Shown piece by piece: positions 35,854 to 48,100 of a stretch of DNA of 64,000 nucleotides. The stretch comes from Gibbula magus (Eukaryota; Mollusca; Gastropoda; Trochida; Trochidae). The translations under genes and the position numbers were made by a program. How positions within the stretch are numbered: position 1 is the stretch's first letter; each line of letters opens with the position of its first letter. The notes under the pieces are model-generated. The model was not told where the DNA came from. It ran no database searches and saw nothing but the letters and a program-made list of their open reading frames with translations. The stretch lies in assembly GCA_936450465.1 (NCBI GenBank), contig OW388292.1, positions 9,567,756 to 9,631,755 of the forward strand. The letters run 5' to 3'.

Positions 35854-38800
35854 ACAACACAATAACTTTCTGCGAATACTCCTTTAAATCCATGACATCA
35901 CCAAATGTATAACGGGAACAGTAACATATTGTATTTTACCTTCTCTGGTGAGACATATTTATCAATGTGCTCCGTTGTTCAGGTGCAAACACCTGGGTTC
36001 TCTTCTTGCCTGTCTCTATGGATGGACTTTGTGATAAATTATATTTAATGTTGGATTCACGGAGATGCTGTAAAACATAGACACAGGAACAGATTTCGAA
36101 TAGCGTGTCCGAGTAGTAATTTCTTTGACATGTCTATCAATATTACATACCGATGTTGTGTTTTTGAAGAGACCAGACTAATAATTGCGTTAGTCCCTCT
36201 CTTGTCACTGTTTACATCATATGCATTATTTGGTCCCCTAGCAAATATATGGACATGAATGGTTATAAACCTATCTCTTTTGAATAACGAGACTTCTTCT
36301 TTTGAAAAATAAAGCGGTTGATCATCTGTTTTTATTACTGACTTTACGGAAGCGCTTCTGTGGCAACCTGTATATCTGTCATGGTTCTTTGCTGTGACCA
36401 CAGGTACACGGACATATAAAAAAAAAAACATATGATACTCAGAACACAGATTCCGGAGTAGTATCATTTTAATTATCAACAATAATCAAAACAGAAAATT
36501 TCCTTCGGTCGGAAGCCCAACCACAGAAACCTAGTTACTATTCCCTTTAATTAAAATACCCGGAAATAATTGTTTTTATAAATATACAAACCCTTTACGA
36601 AATATAAAATTGTAACAATAAGGAAAGCACTAAGTATTTGTATACATATACCATGTAATTTTCTCACCTTAGTAAATCACAGAGACTCAGAATATTTTAA
36701 AAAAAACAACATATACAGCCTTAACATTAAACGTTTTAGCTGATGAAAGCCATTACTCAATCAAAGTCTTGAATAAAGAGATCAATGGACCTCTTTAGCA
36801 GTTCTTGAAATGTACCTGTATTGGCCCGTCAAACTGTACACAAACGGGGAGGTGCATATACTAAGAGATAGGCTATTAGATCGTTCACCTGGAGCTCTCA
36901 AGAGCTGACATGGCTGAGGGACCAACCCAAAGAAACCTCATCCTCACCTTATTGCTAACCTAAAGCATTTCCATTATAGGCCATTGAAACACTTATGAAA
37001 CACGAACCGATGAGTTATTCGAAGTAGTAAGTAGAGAAGATGAATGTTTGAAAAAGTTAGCTATCAGGCTTTCAAATTCGAAGCTCGTTAAAATTATGGA
37101 AGCGTGACAACGATGAATAAATTACCATTTCAAGAAAATTTCTTTTGATTGGTCATCATGAGCACTGGTTATAGACAGAGAGACAGAGTGGAATCTTTGT
37201 GTGGGCAAGTTTGTTGTGGGCAACAAACGCGTCACGATATGTGACAGTCTGTGTGATTGTAGTACATGTAGTGTAACGGACTTGTAGACATCCAACATCA
37301 TCTTTACAAAGAATTCACTTCACATTTGCTCCAGTTTCATATTCATCAAGTAGACAGTACGTGTATTATACTTGAAAATATCCATGTACATAGTAACACT
37401 GTCAAGTTTTTAAATTCCAATTGATATGTATACATGTCTTTCAAAACATGGTTTAACCTAGTTCGATAATTGAATTACAGCATTTAGAAAAGTAGATTTC
37501 CCACCAAAATGAAGCATGTTCTGTTTTACCAGGGTGAGAGAACATACATATTCATGTCACTGATTCCGTCAAATTAGACAGACAATTTGCCATTGCGAAA
37601 CACTAAAGTAACGGAAAACTCGGCCATGAGTCTACCTAATGTACAATCCTAAAGATGGTGTATTTGTAGAATACGGAGTTGGACTTAATCACAATGCATC
37701 TGTGGTGTCTGGAGATCATCAACATCTTTAAAACTATATGGGTTTCGCTCAAATGTTTATGTCGGATCAACAGTTTATTATTATTTTCAATATATATAAT
37801 TATATGAAAAGCACAATCACTTCAACAATTAATAAACCGGCATATCACCTGGAAGGTGTTCCCCTCTGAGACATAGCAAATTACATCACTGTTCAATTAA
37901 AGAATCATGAGATCACGAGGTGAAGTTGAACAGCCTGGATGTATCCCAGATTTAAGTCTTAGGCTGAACTCCAGACAATCTCGTATGTTGAGAAAACGGT
38001 TGTTAATAAAGCTGACGTCAAAACAGTACCGACCCTTGAACAAGAGAAGCACGTTTAGAAGTAAACAGAACTAGTCAACATTACGTTTTTATGAGCGTTT
38101 AAACAAGACAAGAGAATCGTATTCGTCTTTATGATAGACTTGTACATACATAAAACTCGAGGTTCTCTTCAAGCGACTTGTACATCGTATTTCCTCTAAT
38201 AAACGGATCAATTCAACGCCCAGACCCGTCCCTTATAGAAGCCCAGGTGCTTATAACAATGGCGCCTATTCTAAAAATGTTCTTAGCTGTATAACTTTAA
38301 AGATAATAGAACCTCTCAGTTTTGTTCGATGTTAATTCGTTTATTCATATAGAAAATACTTCAAGTAAACAAAACACTAACTATTATTTCGAAGCGTCAC
38401 CTACTTAGCCAGATATCGCGGTTCAAAGTGAGTAAATTTGGCCTGCTCATTATCTCATTCTTGAAACAGTTTTCCGCGGCCCCTCAGCGTAGCATAACCT
38501 TTGTAAGCGATGTGACGTCATACACAGGAGTTGTTACAATGAAATCCTTAGGCGATTTGTCGATTTTCGGCGATGATTCGTTTAAAACACAATAACAACC
38601 TTTGACATTGTAAGTCTCCGATAGAATGGGTATTTGTGCGTCTGTAGGAAGTAAGTTCGGAGTTTTTGAAGGATTTTTCTATATTCAGTTGCTGGTTTTA
38701 GTTTGGTTCTTTTACCAATCGAGCGGAGCGTTTGGTTATTTTATAGGCTACAATATGCTTTGAAATGAATAATTTCAATTGTAAACGTCACTATTATTTT

Positions 38801-40944
38801 ATTTTTTGTGTGCTTGATTTTAAGTTTCAAGAGGCCTAGCTGTATAGTTTGAGGTCTACTGAGTCAATATTTCTCATGGTGACTTTTTATTCATATTAGA
38901 ATAATTGCATTATAACTTAGAAATTATCAACATTGTTACTAGTACTGGTAAACAGTTTTTAGAGGGGGGAAAATCGAGCTATCGTTAAATTTATAATCTT
39001 GTACATTTACAATTACTTACATTGAGACATTTTATTCAGTGTAATACAACTGTAGAGAAATGTGGCGGGTGAAAATGTCAAAAGATTTTAAAGCCTACAA
39101 TGATGTATCTATAATAAGGAATCATGATTAATTTCAAATCGAAATGAAAAGGGCGTTTTTTTTTCGGTACACATTTTCTTTCAGATTCTGTTCCATCAAT
39201 ATGATGAAATGTTAATGTAGAATGCTGAACATCTAGCTTTTAATTTCTATATTAATTCTATATTGTTCAGAAGTTAGTCATGTAATCAACACTCACTAAT
39301 TGCGCTAAATGCATTAACACCTTTGCTTTGATGCCAGATATCGGTCACTGGACCGGTTCAATTATATAAGGGGTGGCGCGTCAAGATATTGCCAACGTCC
39401 TGTCATATGACGTAACTGTTGATACTGAAATGGTCATTAGTTCATGCGAACTAGTTAGAAAACCATCACAATGTAGTGCAACAATTGATATGTATTATTT
39501 TTATTTGTAAAATGATATAGATATATACGTCGCATAAGTCTCGTTTTTCGTTGAGTAGGATTAGCATGAATTCTGCTTTGTTTGCCGATCCAATTTTGTA
39601 TAATTGTGGAAACACATTGTTTAATGAATTGTTATATTGAATCAAAATACTTTGAGATAGTATCCTACATAAGTGCTGTTATTTCATTTCAACTGTGGAA
39701 TGGAATAGACAAACGCGAGACATAGTAACGAGATATGTATCCCGATCATATGGTACATTCGCTTGTTCTTCATTCAAATCTTTGTTATCGCTTGACTTGC
39801 GTTGTTCAAAGCAAGATCTCATTGCTAGAATAAGAGTCTGACATAACGGAAATGGTCAGTGATGGACATTCACGCAGTAACTCTATAGAACTGACACTTC
39901 AAAATGACACAAAGAAAAGACAATGGCAGTAGATTTACGCTGAAATATACACTCGGCATTATCGGAGACTAAACAATCTAAACACATGTGTACAACAACC
40001 AAAGTTAATTAACGACTGAACAGAATATGCCGACATTGTTTCTAATAGCTTTGATCACGTTTAGGCTGTTTTGACAAGTGAGATCAGTGAAAAATACGTG
40101 ACGGTTATACGAGTGTATAATGTAAACAATAACATAAGCCAGCTACTCGTTGAGCAGGACTCCTGAGTAACACGTCACACCTCTGCTAGCAGCTGATTGG
40201 CTAATGAAACGTTTGCCGGCTGTAAAAATGAAGTATTTTTTAAAAACGTTTTTTCTACTATTTTGGGCTGGATTTGTAATCCAATACTTTTGTGTCGTTA
40301 TTCTTTACTGTTGTTAGAATCATTTCCGCGAAGCCTACCCCCTGAGGTTAGAATATCTTTAAACTACGACGCTTTCTAGAATAACTACCTAGATTCTTAA
40401 ATAAACTGCGAACATCTTCCAACAGGTTCTAGGTTCTTGATTTGTTTATCACCGGCGCTCATTAGAAGAAACACAGTACTCGGGATAATTAGGCTTATCT
40501 AATAGGGAATGGTGTACATGGGAAACTTGTCTTTGTGTAACAGCAAACATTAACTGAGCTTGGATAAACAAATTTAGTTGTTTATCTTCCCGTTAACCGT
40601 GCAAAAAATTATTATTAAAAAATATATATCAGTATTGACTGTGTCTTATGCAATAGGATGTAGTCCAGAAGTTGTAACTACCTACATGTTGATATTGTCC
40701 ATTGTTCGTTTAAACTGATGGGTTGCAGTAAAGACGGAGTAAATCCAGATGATAAGGACCTGCAGCAAGTTCTATCACATTTACATGCAATAACTCACCT
40801 AGGCAATATTGGAATACAGGTTGTAATTTTTTTCCAGATATACGACCCTGCAAAATGAGAAACACAAGCTAAGCCTGTATTAGTATTATGTTCCAATGAA
40901 TTCAATATACATGAGAGTGAAGGCCACTACTCCGGTCACGGCTG
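35854..40944. other. Noncoding 5 kb, no gene seen
   Basis: AT-rich, single-copy-looking sequence. The longest open frame (36057-36482, minus) has no family resemblance, no repeat structure and no splice signals I trust. Confidence 0.45.
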
Positions 40945-43900
40945 GAGATTCATTGCATGGAGTTACCTTATTGTCAATATGGACATTATGAGATTCATTG
41001 CATGGAGTTACCTTATTGTCAATATAGACATTATGAGATTCATTGCATGGAGTTACCTTATTGTCAATATTGACATTATGAGATTCATTGCATGGAGTTA
41101 CCTTATTGTCAATATGGACATTATGAGATTCATTGCATGGAGTTACCTTATTGTCAATATGGATATTATGAGATTCATTGCATGGAGTTACCTTATTGTC
41201 AATATTGACATTATGAGATTCATTGCATGGAGTTACCTTATTGTCAATATAGACATTATGAGATTCATTGCATGGAGTTACCTTATTGTCAATATTGACA
41301 TTATGAGATTCATTGCATGAAGTTACCTTCTTGTCAATATTGACATTATGAGATTCATTGCATGGAGTTACCTTATTGTCAATATTGACATTATGAGATT
41401 CATTGCATGGAGTTACCTTATTGTCAATATTGACATTATGAGATTCATTGCATGGAGTTACCTTATTGTCAATATTGACATTATGAGATTCATTACATGA
41501 AGTTACCTTATTGTCATTATGAGATTCATTGCATGAAGTTACCTTATTGTCAATATGGACATTATGAGATTCATTGCATGAAGTTACCTTATTGTAAATA
41601 TTGACATTATGAGATTCATTGCATGGAGTTACCTTATTGTAAATATAGACATTATGAGATTCATTGCATGGAGTTACCTTATTGTCAATATGGACATTAT
41701 GAGATTCATTGCATGAAGTTACCTTATTGTCAATATGGACATTATGAGATTCATTGCATGGAGTTACATTATTGTCAATATGGACATTATGAGATTCATT
41801 GCATGGAGTTACATTATTGTCAATATGGACATTATGAGATTCATTGCATGGAGTTACCTTATTGTCATTATGGACATTATGAGATTCATTGCATGGAGTT
41901 ACCTTATTGTCAATATGGACATTATGAGATTCATTGCATGAAGTTACCCTATTGTCAATATGGACATTATGAGATTCATTGCATGGAGTTACCTTATTGT
42001 CAATATTGACATTATGAGATTCATTGCATGGAGTTACCTTATTGTCAATATGGACATTGTGAGATTCATTGCATGGAGTTACCTTATTGTCAATATGAAC
42101 ATTATGAGATTCATTGCATGGAGTTACCTTATTGTCAATATGAACATTATGAGATTCATTGCATGGAGTTACCTTATTGTCAATATTGACATTATGAGAT
42201 TCATTGCATGAAGTTACCTTCTTGTCAATATTGACATTATGAGATTCATTGCATGGAGTTACCTTATTGTCAATATTGACATTATGAGATGGACATTATG
42301 AGATTCATTGCATGGAGTTACCTTATTGTCAATATTGACATTATGAGATTCATTGCATGGAGTTACCTTATTGTCAATATGGACATTATGAGATTCATTG
42401 CATGGAGTTACCTTATTGTCAATATGGACATTATGAGATTCATTGCATGGAGTTACCTTATTGTCAATATGGACATTATGAGATTCATTGCATGGAGTTA
42501 CCTTATTGTCAATATGGACATTATGAGATTCATTGCATGGAGTTACCTTATTGTCAATATGGACATTATGAGATTCATTGCATGGAGTTACCTTATTGTC
42601 AATATGGACATTATGAGATTCATTGCATGGAGTTACCTTATTGTCAATATTGACATTATGAGATTCATTGCATGGAGTTACCTTATTGTCAATATGGACA
42701 TTATGAGATTCATTGCATGAAGTTACCCTATTGTCAATATGGACATTATGAGATTCATTGCATGGAGTTACCTTATTGTCAATATAGACATTATGAGATT
42801 CATTGCATGGAGTTACCTTATTGTCAATATTGACATTATGAGATTCATTACATGAAGTTACCTTATTGTCATTATGAGATTCATTGCATGAAGTTACCTT
42901 ATTGTCAATATGGACATTATGAGATTCATTGCATGAAGTTACCTTATTGTAAATATTGACATTATGAGATTCATTGCATGGAGTTACCTTATTGTAAATA
43001 TAGACATTATGAGATTCATTGCATGGAGTTACCTTATTGTCAATATGGACATTATGAGATTCATTGTATGGAGTTACCTTATTGTCAATATAGACATTAT
43101 GAGATTCATTGCATGAAGTTACCTTATTGTCAATATGGACATTATGAGATTCATTGCATGGAGTTACCTTATTGTCAATATTGACATTATGAGATTCATT
43201 ACATGAAGTTACCTTATTGTCATTATGGACATTATGAGATTCATTGCATGAAGTTACCTTATTGTCAATATGGACATTGAGATTCATTGCATGAAGTTAC
43301 CTTATTGTAAATATCGACATTATGAGATTCATTGCATGGAGTTACCTTATTGTAAATATAGACATTATGAGATTCATTGCATGAAGTTACCTTATTGTCA
43401 ATATGGACATTATGAGATTCACTGCATGAAGTTACCTTATTGTCAATATGGACATTGAGATTCATTGCATGAAGTTACCTTATTGTAAATATCGACATTA
43501 TGAGATTCATTGCATGGAGTTACCTTATTGTAAATATAGACATTATGAGATTCATTGCATGAAGTTACCTTATTGTCAATATGGACATTATGAGATTCAT
43601 TGCATGGAGTTACCTTATTGTAAATATAGACATTATGAGATGGACATTATGAGATTCATTGCATGGAGTTACCTTATTGTCAATATGGACATTATGAGAT
43701 TCATTGCATGGAGTTACCTTATTGTCAATATTGACATTATGAGATTCATTGCATGAAGTTACCTTCTTGTCAATATTGACATTATGAGATTCATTGCATG
43801 GAGTTACCTTATTGTCAATATTGACATTATGAGATTCATTGCATGGAGTTACCTTATTGTCAATATTGACATTATGAGATTCATTGCATGGAGTTACCTT

Positions 43901-46229
43901 ATTGTCAATATTGACATTATGAGATTCATTACATGAAGTTACCTTATTGTCATTATGAGATTCATTGCATGAAGTTACCTTATTGTCAATATGGACATTA
44001 TGAGATTCATTGCATGAAGTTACCTTATTGTAAATATTGACATTATGAGATTCATTGCATGGAGTTACCTTATTGTAAATATAGACATTATGAGATTCAT
44101 TGCATGGAGTTACCTTATTGTCAATATGGACATTATGAGATTCATTGCATGAAGTTACCTTATTGTCAATATGGACATTATGAGATTCATTGCATGGAGT
44201 TACCTTATTGTCAATATGGACATTATGAGATTCATTGCATGGAGTTACCTTATTGTCAATATGGACATTATGAGATTCATTGCATGGAGTTACCTTATTG
44301 TCATTATGGACATTATGAGATTCATTGCATGGAGTTACCTTATTGTCAATATAGACATTATGAGATTCATTGCATGAAGTTACCCTATTGTCAATATGGA
44401 CATTATGAGATTCATTGCATGGAGTTACCTTATTGTCAATATTGACATTATGAGATTCATTGCATGGAGTTACCTTATTGTCAATATGGACATTGTGAGA
44501 TTCATTGCATGGAGTTACCTTATTGTCAATATGAACATTATGAGATTCATTGCATGGAGTTACCTTATTGTCAATATGAACATTATGAGATTCATTGCAT
44601 GGAGTTACCTTATTGTCAATATTGACATTATGAGATTCATTGCATGAAGTTACCTTCTTGTCAATATTGACATTATGAGATTCATTGCATGGAGTTACCT
44701 TATTGTCAATATTGACATTATGAGATGGACATTATGAGATTCATTGCATGGAGTTACCTTATTGTCAATATTGACATTATGAGATTCATTGCATGGAGTT
44801 ACCTTATTGTCAATATGGACATTATGAGATTCATTGCATGGAGTTACCTTATTGTCAATATGGACATTATGAGATTCATTGCATGGAGTTACCTTATTGT
44901 CAATATGGACATTATGAGATTCATTGCATGGAGTTACCTTATTGTCAATATGGACATTATGAGATTCATTGCATGGAGTTACCTTATTGTCAATATGGAC
45001 ATTATGAGATTCATTGCATGAAGTTACCCTATTGTCAATATGGACATTATGAGATTCATTGCATGGAGTTACCTTATTGTCAATATAGACATTATGAGAT
45101 TCATTGCATGGAGTTACCTTATTGTCAATATTGACATTATGAGATTCATTACATGAAGTTACCTTATTGTCATTATGAGATTCATTGCATGAAGTTACCT
45201 TATTGTCAATATGGACATTATGAGATTCATTGCATGAAGTTACCTTATTGTAAATATTGACATTATGAGATTCATTGCATGGAGTTACCTTATTGTAAAT
45301 ATAGACATTATGAGATTCATTGCATGGAGTTACCTTATTGTCAATATGGACATTATGAGATTCATTGTATGGAGTTACCTTATTGTCAATATAGACATTA
45401 TGAGATTCATTGCATGAAGTTACCTTATTGTCAATATGGACATTATGAGATTCATTGCATGGAGTTACCTTATTGTCAATATTGACATTATGAGATTCAT
45501 TACATGAAGTTACCTTATTGTCATTATGGACATTATGAGATTCATTGCATGAAGTTACCTTATTGTCAATATGGACATTGAGATTCATTGCATGAAGTTA
45601 CCTTATTGTAAATATCGACATTATGAGATTCATTGCATGGAGTTACCTTATTGTAAATATAGACATTATGAGATTCATTGCATGAAGTTACCTTATTGTC
45701 AATATGGACATTATGAGATTCACTGCATGAAGTTACCTTATTGTCAATATGGACATTGAGATTCATTGCATGAAGTTACCTTATTGTAAATATCGACATT
45801 ATGAGATTCATTGCATGGAGTTACCTTATTGTAAATATAGACATTATGAGATTCATTGCATGAAGTTACCTTATTGTCAATATGGACATTATGAGATTCA
45901 TTGCATGGAGTTACCTTATTGTAAATATAGACATTATGAGATGGACATTATGAGATTCATTGCATGGAGTTACCTTATTGTCAATATGGACATTATGAGA
46001 TTCATTGCATGGAGTTACCTTATTGTCAATATGGACATTATGAGATTCATTGCATGGAGTTACCTTATTGTCAATATGGACATTATGGGATTCATTGCAT
46101 GGAGTTACCTTATTGTCAATATGGACATTATGAGATTCATTGCATGGAGTTACCTTATTGTAAATATAGACATTATGAGATGGACATTATGAGATTCATT
46201 GCATGAAGTTACCTTATTGTCAATATGGA
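40945..46229 (+). repeat. 45-bp satellite, about 117 copies, with internal 2.3-2.4-kb duplication
   Basis: The unit joins GAGATTCATTGCATGGAGTT and ACCTTATTGTCAATATGGAC. Variant units show that about 41.3-43.64 kb was copied to about 43.73-45.94 kb: a unit with CCTTCTTGTC recurs at 41321 and 43757, and a short-unit junction GAGATGGAC recurs at 42286 and 44722 (offset 2436). Junctions at 43637 and 45938 are offset 2301, so 135 bp, exactly three units, was gained or lost since. Since 45 is divisible by three, long open frames appear on both strands; they are not genes. Confidence 0.95.
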
Positions 46230-47507
46230 GCCGTAAATGGGGACTTACATTTATGAATAAAAGCAAATTTCCTTCAAATCTTAATTCTGTGGAGTGACTA
46301 AAACTTTGATAAGTGATATGCAGAAACAGAACTTGATAACAAATATCTACCTTGATTTAGAATTCCAAATATTTGAAATTTAAAAGCACAGATCTCAGCT
46401 AAATCGCTGAACCACAACTTCACATTCTTCTAGCAATTAGTGATATTTTATGGAGCTTCAACTGGTTAGGTATGTCGAATTCCCATGGTGATTATATAAA
46501 ACATATGCTATGAAATCTGAAAAGACAGAAATAAAAGCTTCAAACACATTCAATTATTTTATTACTTGTCATTTTATTTTTTTTTCAATTGAGACATATA
46601 TACACAACTCTGTACAATATCAGAAGCTTGGCTCCTGAGAGAAAACAGACAGACAGACTGAGTAACAAGTATATTACATGGCAGATAGTAATGAACCGTA
46701 TATGGAGCACACACAGTGTTTTATTGCATTATAGAAAATGAAAACAGAGCCATTGGTATTATAGTAAATTCACCGAAAATAGCAGCAGTTATCTCTCCAT
46801 AACCATAATGAAATCATTGTTGAAAAACTAAGTCAAAAGAACAAAGTAAATATGCATGAACAAACAGAACACTTTGGCAAAAGCTTGTATGACTGAATGA
46901 TGTGTTGATGATTACAAATAGACGTATATCTATTATAGTTGGTGACTAAATGAGACATTGATATGAGAATGACATCAGTTCATGTTGATAATGATAGGAA
47001 TAACAGTCATTGCAATTTGTACATGATTGAAATATTACATTATTATTATGTGTAGAACATGCATCAGGGTAATAGTGACATCTTCATTCTTTCAACATTT
47101 ACAGGAAATCTTGGCTCGATTTAAGTTATTTTTCTGTAATGTATCTGATGTATTTAAGCTCATTCAAACACATCGACTACAAATTTACCGAAAATAAGGG
47201 CCCAGGTTCCTGGTTTTTCACTCATCAATCCAGTTGATATTTCCACCCAGGCATTCTACGTTATGATTAATGTTTGAGAACACAGTCCGCCATGGTGTGA
47301 TAAAAATAACACTCTCGACTCTAGAACAGCAGTTTCTTGATACAGACCTGGTGCAGAGTTTCAGATAATGAACTCCAACCTGCTTGATCATTTCATGGAC
47401 ACTGGTTACTCAAGTAGACATAGTTGATCTATCAGGACATACACTGACCACTGGTTACTTTACACAGACACAGGATACTCTTCCTCTATGTCGCTATGTG
47501 AAAAGGA
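46230..47507 (-). other. Downstream flank of MED23, possible 3' UTR end
   Basis: No coding sequence. Several AATAAA-type signals can be read on the minus strand (for example around 46720 and 46555-46590), any of which could end the MED23 transcript; I cannot decide between them. Confidence 0.35.
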
Positions 47508-47829
47508 CCACAGAGATTAAGGGGAGATGAGTTGGGGTTTAACGCTGCTTTCAAGAGTACTTCACTTATATCATTGCTGCTAGTATTACGTCAGGGAGAA
47601 AGCCGCAACGCCATGTAGCTATGCATTGCAGTGAATCCTGCGAGCATCGGCTGGAACTAGCGAACCATTGGTGGTACTACGCTCACATTCAGTGTAGCAT
47701 TTCACCCAAACCTTACTGCGTGTAGAACAGTTCTCTACTGCAGACAAAGTCGCCGTGCCCCTGGCGGGATTTGAACCCCAAACCTCTTGATCAAGAGCCG
47801 AATGCGCTAACCCGCGACCCACAGAGATT
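47508..47829 (-). mobile_element. Full-length tRNA-derived SINE with 11-bp target duplication
   Basis: The direct repeat CCACAGAGATT at 47508-47518 and 47819-47829 brackets about 300 bp. Read on the minus strand, the 5' end has an A box (TTAGCGCATTCGG) and a B box (GGTTCAAATCC), the internal RNA polymerase III promoter of a tRNA-like head, and the 3' end has the module CAGCGTTAAACCCCAACTCA. A conceptual frame reading LAHSALDQEV is a side-effect of the tRNA-like head. It sits about 140 bp beyond the MED23 stop on the same strand, so it may be transcribed within that gene's 3' UTR. Confidence 0.88.
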
Positions 47830-47961
47830 GAACACTTCTATGCGGCCACTGATTTCTCTCAGTAGATTTGAGGAAAACATCAACTTAGTGACGGTGACCC
47901 AGATTTCTTTACTGGACCCAATGAATTTTATGTGGACACTGATTAATGTGGTGTGGTATGT

Positions 47962-48100
47962 CTATGCGGAGACGGGTTCCTCAACGTTGATGTGTGAGAT
48001 GAATCGGAGTCTGAGCTGGAGGGCAGGGCGGAGGTTACGGATCACCTTCTCCACGTCGTGCTTCACACCGTCCCCGATAAACATGTACTTGATGTGGTAT
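47962..48100 (-). CDS. MED23 last coding exon q
   Basis: Encodes YHIKYMFIGDGVKHDVEKVI then RNLRPALQLRLRFISHINVE and EPVSA, stop TAG at 47964-47962. Acceptor CACCCCAG. Confidence 0.96.

Noticed and set aside
36057..36482. 141-codon minus-strand frame as a gene
   Set aside because: No family resemblance, no splice or promoter signals, and low-complexity start. It is within the range expected by chance in 64 kb.
42259..43287. 342-codon minus-strand frame, and many plus-strand frames, across the 45-bp array
   Set aside because: Both strands and several phases stay open because the unit is 45 bp. The same peptides recur in the duplicated block.
47755..47822. Functional tRNA gene
   Set aside because: A and B boxes are present but no acceptor stem closes, and the sequence continues into a SINE body with target duplications around the whole.
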